Source of the DNA: an uncultured Eubacteriales bacterium | GTDB taxonomy: Bacteria > Bacillota > Clostridia > Oscillospirales > Oscillospiraceae | DNA: 5,344 nucleotides | NCBI GenBank assembly: GCA_900544405.1 | Contig: UQVA01000050.1 | Span: 1 to 5,344 of the forward strand | Reading direction: 5' to 3' | In this document: positions 1 to 5,328 of the stretch, in pieces | Position numbering within the stretch: the first letter of the stretch is position 1 | Layout: each line of letters opens with the position of its first letter | Program-made: the position numbers and the translations under genes | The notes under the pieces: model-generated | Told to the model about the DNA's origin: nothing | What the model saw: only the letters and a program-made list of their open reading frames with translations | Database searches by the model: none

Positions 1-89
1 TTTCAAATTCCGGTGCAGAATCCGCTGAACGCCCTGTTTTGCCCCGCCCCTTGACGGGCACGCTCCAGCAGGAGGGACTGGCCCGGTAC

Positions 90-133
90 TTCTGAGAAAA
101 GGCTTCCCCTGGAGGGGAAGGCATTCCTCAGAA
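90..133. repeat. Two-part hairpin, REP-like
   Basis: The outer arms TTCTGAG (90-96) and CTCAGAA (127-133) pair perfectly. The inner arms GGCTTCCCCT (101-110) and AGGGGAAGGC (113-122) pair with one mismatch around a 2-base gap, so the loop must open slightly. A 4-by-4 internal loop separates the two stems. Neither strand has a T-tract after the stem, so it is not a classical intrinsic terminator. The CCCCT/AGGGG style resembles hairpin repeats that I recall between genes in gut Clostridia; that family link is from memory and untested. Confidence 0.6.
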
Positions 134-170
134 GGGTCGGTACACTTCTGCTTCGTCCAACCGTACACCC

Positions 171-274
171 CCTCCGTCACCTTCGGTGACACCTCCCCCT
201 ACACAGGGGAGGCAAACGCCTCGCCGGAAGTCTCCCCGGAATTCGGGCGGGCGGGGCATGCCGCCGCCCCTACA
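171..274. repeat. GC-rich dispersed repeat, left copy
   Basis: This is a modular repeat. It begins with the hairpin GTCACC-TTC-GGTGAC (176-190), then CCTCCCC/GGGGAGG arms (192-198 and 206-212), then a GC-rich core. Positions 205-274 match 5172-5242 at the other end of the window in the same orientation: a similar block of about 23 bases, an unrelated 10-base spacer, then a 37-base identical core (238-274 and 5206-5242). The core contains a 6-bp stem GGGCGG/CCGCCC (249-254 and 264-269) around a GGCATGCC palindrome. It lies just beyond the terminator of the GNAT gene. Confidence 0.75.
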
Positions 275-304
275 ACGCCACGCCGAGAGGTTTCCTACAA
301 ACGC

Positions 305-330
305 AAAAAATTCCCGCCGATGGCGGGAAT
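305..330 (-). terminator. Intrinsic terminator after the GNAT gene
   Basis: Read on the minus strand, a perfect 9-bp stem ATTCCCGCC/GGCGGGAAT with a 3-base ATC loop is followed at once by six T residues (plus-strand A at 305-310). It begins 48 bases beyond the stop codon of the leftward GNAT gene, which makes it the end of that transcription unit. It also has an A-tract on its other side, but the T-run lies only on the leftward side, so it acts mainly leftward. Confidence 0.9.
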
Positions 331-378
331 CGATATATGGCCCCTGCAGCGCCGGGCACGCTGGCACAAAATTGCTTC

Positions 379-1131
379 TCAATCAAACGCCAGACCGAAA
401 TAGGTCGGTTCCGGGCCGGGTTGGAGGGCGTGGTACATGGCAAAGGGCGTTTCGCTCCCAATCGTACTGAAAACTCCCTCTTTTTCGCCCAATGCCCGCA
501 AAATCCCGGGGGCGGCTTCGGCATTTCCCAGCAGCTCAATGCCCCGGAAGGGCTTCGTCTCCGCCGCCAGCAGAAAATCTGCTCCCCGGAATAATTTTGC
601 CTGTCCCGCCAGAAACGTCAGATTCGTTCCCGTCTGGGACACGGCATTTTCCGGCAGATATTCCGCCCGCAAACGGCCGAATTCCTCCGCCGAAACCTCC
701 GCCAGCGCCGCAGGGCTTTCCCCGGCCTGCGCCGTCCAGACCTTCCGGTAGCAGACGTACCGGTAGCCCATTTTTTCGTACATTCCAGCCAGTCCCTTCG
801 CCGGGACCAGCAGGCTGCCTGCATAGCCCCGTTCCCGCAGGACGGCATGGTAATCTTCCATCAGTTCCCGGAAAATTCCTTGGCCCCAATAGGCCGGGTC
901 CGTGGCTGCACCGTAAAGATAGGCCAGCTTCCGTCCCCGGAAATCGCAGTCGAACCAGTAAAGGGCTGAGACAACTTTTCCGTCCCGGCCAGCCGTACAG
1001 CACCGGTTCAGGCACCCCGGCAGACCGAAAAACAGGTCCAGGAAGTCCTCCGGGTCCTCAAAAACCTGCCGCCACAGCTGGCGCAGCCGGGCCTCATTCC
1101 CTGTCCTTGGGGACGGCACAGTATTTCTCAT
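379..1131 (-). CDS. GNAT family N-acetyltransferase
   Basis: Probable acetyl-CoA-dependent N-acetyltransferase, cytosolic, with unknown acceptor. For the 250-residue reading, the acetyl-CoA binding motif A is near residues 70-90, where strand YLYGAATDPAYWGQGIFREL carries the Q/R-x-x-G-x-G-like turn (WGQG). MYEKMGYRYV at 117-126 is the usual motif B region with the conserved Y-x-x-x-G(F/Y). The C-terminal half (about 135-250) ends in YFGLAFD, as in the Eis-like two-domain GNAT group (Acetyltransf_9), as I recall it. The ATG at 1131 overlaps the upstream DUF2156 gene by 38 bases and has no clear Shine-Dalgarno site. A GTG four codons in (1119), with a weak GAGA six bases upstream, would place the first helix in a more usual position. 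The two genes are probably translationally coupled. No break or missing motif is seen. Confidence 0.88.
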   Translation of the reverse strand: MRNTVPSPRTGNEARLRQLWRQVFEDPEDFLDLFFGLPGCLNRCCTAGRDGKVVSALYWFDCDFRGRKLAYLYGAATDPAYWGQGIFRELMEDYHAVLRERGYAGSLLVPAKGLAGMYEKMGYRYVCYRKVWTAQAGESPAALAEVSAEEFGRLRAEYLPENAVSQTGTNLTFLAGQAKLFRGADFLLAAETKPFRGIELLGNAEAAPGILRALGEKEGVFSTIGSETPFAMYHALQPGPEPTYFGLAFD

Positions 1132-1999
1132 TGAAGAAAGCCGGGTAATAGGACAGCTTGGCCTGCCGCAATCCCGGAGCGCCCAGATCGTCCTCCCGGT
1201 TCAGGTAACGAAGGTCCGGGTATTTTTCCCGCAGGGTCTTGGCAAACATCTGATTCACGGCGGTATAGGCCCCCTCCACGTCCGGCAGGGCCTTTTCAAA
1301 CTGCACGTCAAAGGTATCCTTGCTCAGGAAGCTTCCCAGGGTCATCGCCAGAATTTCGCCGTTGTCCTCCAGGAAAATGCCCTCCATGTCCAGGGTCTTC
1401 CGGTGCTGCAAAGCCCGGCTCACGGCCGCCTGCTCCAGATGCAGGTCCCGGTCTGCTTCTCCCTCCCGGAACTTCCGTGCGTACCACCGGTCCAGCATTT
1501 CCCGGATGTTCTGGGTGCTGCCGTCATTGAGGGGATAGATCCGGCAGCGGGGATGGATCCGCATGAAATTATTCAGATGGTTGCGCTTTTTTTGCAGCCG
1601 CTTGCCGCGCAGCTCCGCCAGGTCCTCAATGTTATACACATAGTCGAAGGAATCCCGGTCGGAGCGGATGTCGAATTCTCCGGGATAGAGCCGCTCCAGC
1701 GTCTCGCAGTCTTCGGCGCTCATGCAGGTCAGGGTGCAGACGATGCCTCGGTCGGCAGCATCCTGCCGGATGGCGTCCAGGGCGGCCTTGGGGTCTCCCT
1801 TGCCCACCGGATAGGGATACACGCTCTTTTCGCTGAACTGGGAGAAAAGGACCATGAAGCCGTCCACCATGGCATAGCGCTGCTGGCCCCAGAGGTACAG
1901 GTTCGTAAAGTTATATTCGCAGCCCCGGTGGACCGCCGAAGCCAATATCTCGTCATATACAGCCTTTTTGGAAATTGCCAACGGCCGGAATTGGATCAT
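1094..1999 (-). CDS. DUF2156 family protein (phosphatidylglycerol lysyltransferase C-terminal-like)
   Basis: A soluble protein of 301 residues from the chosen start, with no membrane segments. It matches the DUF2156/LPG synthase C-terminal family (PF09924), a tandem GNAT-like fold. Family marks: DYVYNIEDLAELRGKRLQKK near residues 119-138 and the closing block YLNREDDLGAPGLRQAKLSY near 265-284. In MprF this domain moves lysine onto phosphatidylglycerol, but standalone soluble members have no assigned substrate, so lipid aminoacylation should not be assumed. ATGs exist at 2011 and 1999. I prefer 1999 because AGAAAGGA lies 11 bases upstream of it, whereas it directly abuts the 2011 ATG with no spacing, and the family usually begins M-I-x-F-x-P. 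The gene is followed by, and overlaps, the GNAT gene. A terminator stands just upstream. Confidence 0.88.
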   Translation of the reverse strand: MIQFRPLAISKKAVYDEILASAVHRGCEYNFTNLYLWGQQRYAMVDGFMVLFSQFSEKSVYPYPVGKGDPKAALDAIRQDAADRGIVCTLTCMSAEDCETLERLYPGEFDIRSDRDSFDYVYNIEDLAELRGKRLQKKRNHLNNFMRIHPRCRIYPLNDGSTQNIREMLDRWYARKFREGEADRDLHLEQAAVSRALQHRKTLDMEGIFLEDNGEILAMTLGSFLSKDTFDVQFEKALPDVEGAYTAVNQMFAKTLREKYPDLRYLNREDDLGAPGLRQAKLSYYPAFFNEKYCAVPKDRE

Positions 2000-2035
2000 T
2001 GTGGATTGCATCCTTTCTATGGATATAAAGCCAAG

Positions 2036-2065
2036 GAAAATCGCCGCTGAAAAATCAGCGGCGAT
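2036..2065 (-). terminator. Intrinsic terminator after the P-loop gene
   Basis: A perfect 11-bp stem ATCGCCGCTGA/TCAGCGGCGAT with a 4-base loop (arms 2040-2050 and 2055-2065). On the minus strand it runs straight into TTTTCC. It starts 14 bases past the stop codon of the P-loop gene. The T-tract is short (T4, only partly outside the stem), so termination may be incomplete. That matters because only about 36 bases separate it from the DUF2156 start, and I see no good promoter in them. Confidence 0.85.
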
Positions 2066-2079
2066 CTTGCAGTGCGGAA

Positions 2080-2487
2080 TTACAGATACTTCTTAACGGC
2101 CTCGGATGCCAGTGCGGGATCGTCGGAAACCGTCATGGTGATTTCCATACTGTTCGCAGCAGCGAAGTCGGCCGCCCAGAGAATGAACGCCTCACCGGCT
2201 GCCCGGTCGTTGCCGATGGTCTTATAGAGATTGTCAATGTAGACCTGGGTAATATCAAAGTTACCGGCGTGCAGGCCGCTCAGGAAGCCCTTGAGCATAT
2301 CCAGGTTGCGGATGCCGTACTCCTCGGAGTCCACCAGGCGAACCCGGTAGTTCACGTCGTAGGTCAGCTTCTTGCCGTACTCGATGCAGACCACATCGCC
2401 GCTGGCGTGTTCCACAGCCTCGTGGATGGAATCGATGAGCTTCTTGGTCTTACCGGAGCCTTTCAGGCCCATAATAACATGAATCAT
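2080..2487 (-). CDS. Small P-loop ATP-binding protein of unknown function
   Basis: A 135-residue cytosolic protein with a textbook Walker A loop close to the N-terminus, GLKGSGKT at residues 7-14. A hydrophobic strand ending in Asp (QVYIDN, Asp near 85) is a plausible Walker B, and ITMTVSDDP near 116-124 could be a sensor-type strand. No partner domain, signal peptide or membrane segment is present. It is far too short for an AAA+, ABC or PilT ATPase, so labels of that kind would be unsupported; a minimal kinase-like or nucleotide-sensing P-loop fold fits the size. The start at 2487 is fixed by AAAGGAGG nine bases upstream; the longer reading from 2514 has no ribosome binding site. It has its own promoter and terminator, so it is probably monocistronic. 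I do not recognise a named family. Confidence 0.85.
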   Translation of the reverse strand: MIHVIMGLKGSGKTKKLIDSIHEAVEHASGDVVCIEYGKKLTYDVNYRVRLVDSEEYGIRNLDMLKGFLSGLHAGNFDITQVYIDNLYKTIGNDRAAGEAFILWAADFAAANSMEITMTVSDDPALASEAVKKYL

Positions 2488-2496
2488 GGGAATTAT

Positions 2497-2504
2497 CCTC
2501 CTTT
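2497..2504 (-). promoter_or_regulatory. Shine-Dalgarno site deciding the P-loop gene start
   Basis: AAAGGAGG on the minus strand, nine bases before the ATG at 2487. It selects this start over the in-frame ATG 27 bases further upstream, which has no such site. Confidence 0.85.
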
Positions 2505-2535
2505 GCTCTACCATTGTGGGGGAATGGTTGACTAC

Positions 2536-2564
2536 ATTTTACCAGTTCCTGTCGGATTTTGCAA
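2536..2564 (-). promoter_or_regulatory. Sigma-A-type promoter for the P-loop gene
   Basis: On the minus strand TTGCAA (2559-2564), a 17-base spacer, then TAAAAT (2536-2541), with TGG directly before the -10 as an extended -10 motif. This puts the transcript start near 2529, about 40 bases before the ATG and just upstream of the Shine-Dalgarno site. It lies about 30 bases past the pgi stop codon, so the P-loop gene need not depend on pgi read-through. Confidence 0.8.
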
Positions 2565-2591
2565 TAGGTTTTTGGGAATTTTCCAAAAATT

Positions 2592-3896
2592 TCAATTTTC
2601 ATATCCGGGCTTGCCCAGCAGGTGGAACATATTGCGCTTATAGAACTCCACACCGGGCTGGTTGAAGGGGTTCACGCCCAGCATATAGGCGCTGACACCG
2701 CAGCACAGCTCCAGGAAGTAGAACATCTCGCCCACCTTGGCGTCGTTCAGCTCGCCGCAGTCCATGACCATCACGGGCACGCCGCCGTCCACATGGGCCG
2801 CCACGGTGCCGCGGAAGGCCTGCTCGTCCACGAAGTCCAGGGTCTTGCCCTCCAGATAGTTCAGGCCGTCCAGGTTCTTGTAATCGCCGCCGATGGTGTA
2901 GCGATGCTCGGGGGGTGCAAAGCGGACCATGGTCTCGAACATATTCCGCTCGCCCTGCTGGATCATCTGGCCCAGGGAGTGCAGGTCGGCAGTGAACTCG
3001 GCGGAAACGGGGAAGATGCCCTTGCCGTCCTTGCCCTCGGACTCGCCGAAGAGCTGCTGCCACCAGCCGCCGAACATCTTGAAGCTGGGCTCATAGGACT
3101 CGAAGATCTCCATGACCTTGCCGTTGCGGTACAGCAGGTTCCGGGTAGCGGCGTAGAGCCACACGGGGTTCTCGAAGGACCGGAGGTTATAGGTCTCCTT
3201 GGCCTCGGCAGCACCGGCCATCACCTGACGGATGTCGATTCCGGCCACGGCCATGGGCAGCAGGCCCACGGGAGACAGCACGCTGAACCGGCCGCCCACA
3301 TCGGGAGGAATGACGAAGGTCTCCCAGCCCTCTTCCTCGGCCATCTGCCGCAGAGCGCCCTTGCAGGGGTCGGTGATGGCGTAGATGCGCTTCTTGGCAC
3401 CGTCGGTGCCGTACTTCCGCTCCAGCATCCAGCGCAGGGCACGGGTGGCGATGGCAGGCTCGGTGGTGGTGCCGGACTTGGAGATGATGGCAATGGAGAA
3501 GTCCTTGCCCTCCAGCAGGCGGCACAGCTCGTTCCAGTACCGGGTGGACAGGCCGTTGCCGGCGAAGAACACCTGGGGGTTGCCCTTGCCCTTGCCCAGG
3601 TTGTGGTTGCAGCCCTGGAGCAGCTCAATGGCGGCACGGGGTCCCAGGTAGCTGCCGCCGATGCCGATGACGATAAATACGTCGCTGTTGGCACGGATAC
3701 GGTCGGCGGCCTCCTGGATGCGGTGCATCTCCGGGGTCTCCTGGGTGGTAGGCAGGTCCAGCCAGCCATGGAAATCGCTGCCAGCGCCGGTGTGATCGGT
3801 CAGGGCTGCGTGGGCAGCGGCGACCTCTTTCTCGGTGGCCAGCAGGTCCGGCAGGGACAGCTGACCCCAGACATTGGAAATATCAACTTTGATCAT
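2592..3896 (-). CDS. pgi: Glucose-6-phosphate isomerase
   Basis: Interconverts glucose-6-phosphate and fructose-6-phosphate in glycolysis and gluconeogenesis; cytosolic. The 434 residues match the short Bacillus-type class rather than the roughly 550-residue E. coli type. Visible marks: the first SIS-domain phosphate region IGIGGSYLGPRA (78-88), SKSGTTTEPA (139-148), the family signature DVGGRFSVLSPVGLLP (199-214), the catalytic Glu region QLFGESEGKD (Glu near 285), the ring-opening His in HSLGQ (306), and the C-terminal NPFNQPGVEFYK with the conserved Lys near 420. All expected catalytic residues are present. AGAAAGGA lies 12 bases before the ATG, which is a slightly long spacing. Third positions are almost all G or C, with preference for CTG, GAG and AAG, which fits high expression. 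It is divergent from glucokinase, whose product is its substrate. Confidence 0.97.
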   Translation of the reverse strand: MIKVDISNVWGQLSLPDLLATEKEVAAAHAALTDHTGAGSDFHGWLDLPTTQETPEMHRIQEAADRIRANSDVFIVIGIGGSYLGPRAAIELLQGCNHNLGKGKGNPQVFFAGNGLSTRYWNELCRLLEGKDFSIAIISKSGTTTEPAIATRALRWMLERKYGTDGAKKRIYAITDPCKGALRQMAEEEGWETFVIPPDVGGRFSVLSPVGLLPMAVAGIDIRQVMAGAAEAKETYNLRSFENPVWLYAATRNLLYRNGKVMEIFESYEPSFKMFGGWWQQLFGESEGKDGKGIFPVSAEFTADLHSLGQMIQQGERNMFETMVRFAPPEHRYTIGGDYKNLDGLNYLEGKTLDFVDEQAFRGTVAAHVDGGVPVMVMDCGELNDAKVGEMFYFLELCCGVSAYMLGVNPFNQPGVEFYKRNMFHLLGKPGYEN

Positions 3897-3926
3897 TGCA
3901 GTGGTTCATCCTTTCTGCTTGTATTG

Positions 3927-4037
3927 AAGGAAGCTCTGATTAAAAAGAGCCGACGGCACAAGATTTTGGCTTCGAACTGCAGGCTGGGAGCAAAAGATTC
4001 GCCGCTCGGCCGCAGACGATTTATTCAGAGTTTCCTT
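3927..4037. mobile_element. MITE-like palindromic element with 17-bp terminal inverted repeats
   Basis: The ends AAGGAAGCTCTGATTAA (3927-3943) and TTATTCAGAGTTTCCTT (4021-4037) are inverted copies matching at 15 of 17 positions. The 111-bp interior is itself an imperfect palindrome centred near CTGCAG (3977-3982); GCCGACGGC (3949-3957) pairs with GCCGCTCGGC (4001-4010) with one bulged base. It has no coding capacity. This is the form of a non-autonomous miniature element moved by a transposase in trans. I see no convincing target-site duplication: TTGAA on one side and TTAAA on the other is only suggestive. It sits in the upstream region of pgi. Confidence 0.7.
3942..4010 (-). terminator. Terminator-like hairpin facing pgi, inside the MITE-like element
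   Basis: On the minus strand GCCGAGCGGC and, after a 43-base loop with internal pairing, GCCGTCGGC form nine pairs with one bulge. TC and five T residues follow, plus AATC. This is intrinsic-terminator form, but with a long loop, and it lies about 45 bases before the pgi start. Whether it terminates or attenuates is inference only. Confidence 0.35.
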
Positions 4038-4048
4038 AAATGCTTACG

Positions 4049-4082
4049 GCTATATGTTACCGCAAAATCGCCGCAAACGCAA
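4049..4082 (-). promoter_or_regulatory. Weak candidate promoter for pgi
   Basis: Two overlapping minus-strand readings are possible: TTGCGT (4077-4082), 17 bases, TAACAT (4054-4059); or TTGCGG (4071-4076), 16 bases, TATAGC (4049-4054). Each -10 matches the consensus at four of six positions. If either is right, the transcript would run through the MITE-like element and the pgi leader would exceed 140 bases. I found no better promoter between the element and pgi. Confidence 0.25.
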
Positions 4083-4097
4083 GAGGAAGAAGCAAAG

Positions 4098-4117
4098 TTT
4101 CAAAATATTTCAAAATT
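4098..4117. repeat. 10-bp tandem repeat in the divergent promoter region
   Basis: TTTCAAAATA followed directly by TTTCAAAATT, one helical turn apart, in an AT-rich patch unlike the GC-rich surroundings. It lies about 16 bases upstream of the glucokinase -35 region. It could be an UP-type element or a regulator site; nothing in the sequence separates these. Confidence 0.5.
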
Positions 4118-4133
4118 TCGCCTGCTGCCCCTC

Positions 4134-4162
4134 TGGTATTTTGGTGCGCTTTCCTGTATAAT
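4134..4162 (+). promoter_or_regulatory. Glucokinase promoter with perfect -10
   Basis: TATAAT at 4157-4162 is a perfect -10 box, preceded directly by TG. The -35 region at the right distance (TGGTAT, 4134-4139, 17-base spacer) is poor, so the promoter may rely on an activator or the upstream AT-rich repeat. The start would be near 4169, giving a leader of about 25 bases. Confidence 0.65.
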
Positions 4163-4179
4163 GGAGTGCAAGAAGATAT

Positions 4180-4186
4180 AAGGAGG
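4180..4186 (+). promoter_or_regulatory. Shine-Dalgarno site of glucokinase
   Basis: AAGGAGG ends seven bases before the ATG at 4194, a near-ideal match and spacing. It fixes this start. Confidence 0.9.
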
Positions 4187-4193
4187 ACTTTCC

Positions 4194-5138
4194 ATGCAAT
4201 ATGGCTTTGGAATCGACTTAGGCGGCACCACCGTCAAAATGGCGCTCTTCGACCGGGAGGGCGAACCCCGCTACAAGTGGGAAATTCCCACGGACACCCG
4301 GGACGGCGGCAGCCGCATCTTAAATGACATTGCCGAATCCTGCCTCAAGTGGCTGGACACCTACGGCATCGACAAGCAAGATGTGCTGGGCATCGGCATC
4401 GGCGTTCCCGGCCCCGTCACCGCCAAGGGCGTGGTCAACCGCTGCGTGAATCTGGGCTGGGGCCGGTTCAATATCCATGAAGAACTGGGCAAGCGCACGG
4501 GTCTGCCGGTAAAGGCGGGCAACGACGCCAACGTGGCCGCTCTGGGCGAGGCCTGGAAGGGCGGCGGCAAAGGCTTTGAGAACATGGTCATGGTGACGCT
4601 GGGTACGGGTGTCGGCGGCGGCCTCATCGTGGACGGGCATATCCTCCACGGAGTCCACGGCGCCGGCGGCGAGATCGGCCACATGACGCTGAACAGGCTG
4701 GAAACGGAGCAGTGCACCTGCGGAAAATACGGCTGCGTGGAGCAGTATTGCTCCGCCACCGGCGTGGTCCGGCTGGCCCGGCGGGCCATGGCCAGCTTCA
4801 ACGGAGAGACCAGTCTGGACCCGGAGGACCTGAGCAGCAAGGCCATTTTCGACGCCGCCGCCAAGGGCGACGTGCTGGCGAAGAAGGTCCTGGACCAGTT
4901 CTTCGACCTGCTGGGCGAGGCCCTGGCCAACGTCTGCGCCACCGTGGACCCGGAGGCATTGGTGCTGGGCGGCGGTGTCAGCAAGGCCGGAGAGCCGCTG
5001 CTGGAGGGGGTCCGGAAGTCCTTCGCCAAGTATTGCTTCCACGCCAATTCCGGCACGGTCTTTACCCTGGCCACCCTGGGCAATGACGCAGGCGTCTACG
5101 GCGCTTTCAAAATGATGCTGGACGAGTTCGGGAAGTAA
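4194..5138 (+). CDS. glcK: ROK family glucokinase
   Basis: Phosphorylates glucose with ATP to glucose-6-phosphate in the cytosol. At 314 residues it has the usual length for Gram-positive ROK glucokinases. Visible marks: the N-terminal ATP phosphate loop GIDLGGTTVK (6-15), the sugar-binding and catalytic GNDANVAALGE with the base Asp near 111, the second phosphate loop TLGTGVGGG (135-143), GGEIGH (158-163) contributing glucose-binding Glu and His, and the zinc motif CTCGKYGC (Cys 174, 176 and 181, with His 163) followed by Glu 183. A late GG(G)VS loop (259-263) closes the nucleotide site. There is no N-terminal helix-turn-helix, so it is a kinase and not a ROK repressor. Glucose as substrate is inferred from the motifs and from the divergent pgi neighbour; another hexose such as N-acetylmannosamine cannot be fully excluded. 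Confidence 0.94.
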   Translation: MQYGFGIDLGGTTVKMALFDREGEPRYKWEIPTDTRDGGSRILNDIAESCLKWLDTYGIDKQDVLGIGIGVPGPVTAKGVVNRCVNLGWGRFNIHEELGKRTGLPVKAGNDANVAALGEAWKGGGKGFENMVMVTLGTGVGGGLIVDGHILHGVHGAGGEIGHMTLNRLETEQCTCGKYGCVEQYCSATGVVRLARRAMASFNGETSLDPEDLSSKAIFDAAAKGDVLAKKVLDQFFDLLGEALANVCATVDPEALVLGGGVSKAGEPLLEGVRKSFAKYCFHANSGTVFTLATLGNDAGVYGAFKMMLDEFGK

Positions 5139-5171
5139 AATCCGCCCGTAGGGCATTGGCTCCCGGCGTGT

Positions 5172-5242
5172 AGGGGGAGGCTTACGCTTCGCCGGTTCGA
5201 CGTATGGAATTCGGGCGGGCGGGGCATGCCGCCGCCCCTACA
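5172..5242. repeat. GC-rich dispersed repeat, right copy
   Basis: Same orientation as the left copy (205-274). An AGGGGGAGGC-type block at 5172-5195 corresponds to 205-227, then a 10-base spacer of different sequence, then the identical 37-base core at 5206-5242. It begins 33 bases after the glucokinase stop. No T-tracted terminator is visible between the gene and the repeat; GCCC-GTA-GGGC at 5144-5154 is only a 4-bp stem. Confidence 0.75.
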
Positions 5243-5277
5243 CGCAAAATCGATCGTGCCTACCGCCCCTCATCCGT

Positions 5278-5292
5278 CACGCCGTTGGCGTG
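5278..5292. repeat. Short hairpin CACGCC/GGCGTG
   Basis: A 6-bp perfect stem with a GTT loop, within CCGTCAC...GTGCCAC context. It has the same layout as the GTCACC/GGTGAC hairpin at 176-190 of the left repeat, but with different stem bases. This looks like a compensated stem in the same repeat family. Confidence 0.5.
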
Positions 5293-5307
5293 CCACTTAG
5301 GAATGGT

Positions 5308-5328
5308 ATGACTGCCACCGGCAGTCAT
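5308..5328. repeat. 9-bp perfect hairpin near the right edge
   Basis: ATGACTGCC-ACC-GGCAGTCAT, a perfect 9-bp stem with a 3-base loop. The bases after it on the plus strand (GAATATTTCTATTC) are AT-rich and contain a further GAATA/TATTC 5-bp pair, but there is no T-run. It could be part of a terminator for a gene beyond the window, or another member of the intergenic repeat set. Confidence 0.5.

Larger units (their letters stand above)
1..304. other. Gene-free, repeat-rich intergenic stretch
   Basis: I see no convincing gene here. The stretch is a chain of short inverted repeats: a two-part hairpin at 90-133, GTCACC/GGTGAC arms at 176-190, CCTCCCC/GGGGAGG arms at 192-212, and a GC-rich imperfect palindrome at 249-269. 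Open frames across it are low-complexity, rich in Pro, Gly and Arg, and lack ribosome binding sites, so I treat them as chance. One frame (3-95, plus) is open from the left edge and stops inside the first hairpin. It could be the tail of a gene outside the window, but nothing in about 30 residues identifies it. Confidence 0.6.

Noticed and set aside
3..95. Plus-strand frame open from the left edge, ending ...QQEGLARYF, as a possible gene tail
   Set aside because: About 30 residues with no motif; two minus-strand frames are also open here. It cannot be told from chance without sequence to the left.
2569..2589. TTTTTGG/CCAAAAA inverted repeat after pgi as a terminator
   Set aside because: The stem is almost all A-T, and no T-tract follows it on the minus strand. 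It lies within the upstream part of the next promoter region.
3889..3910. Tiny upstream ORF beginning at the ATG within AGAAAGGATG before pgi
   Set aside because: The ATG directly abuts the Shine-Dalgarno bases with no spacing, and the frame stops after eight codons; translation from it is unlikely.
4144..4157. Partial match to a CcpA cre operator over the glucokinase promoter
   Set aside because: One half (GGAAAGCGC on the minus strand) matches but the other half does not, so it is too weak to call.
2622..4181. 519-codon open frame on the plus strand opposite pgi
   Set aside because: It is antisense to an unmistakable pgi. The long openness follows from the G/C-rich third positions of pgi; the translation is Leu/Ala/Gly/His-rich with no motif, and it runs through the MITE-like element.
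4320..5156. 278-codon open frame on the minus strand opposite glucokinase
   Set aside because: Antisense shadow of a gene with full ROK motifs; composition is repetitive Ala/Gly/Val/Gln and no ribosome site is seen.
205..5242. Composite transposon reading of the two direct repeats
   Set aside because: There is no transposase, the repeats are only about 70 bp, and the enclosed genes are housekeeping types with matching codon use.
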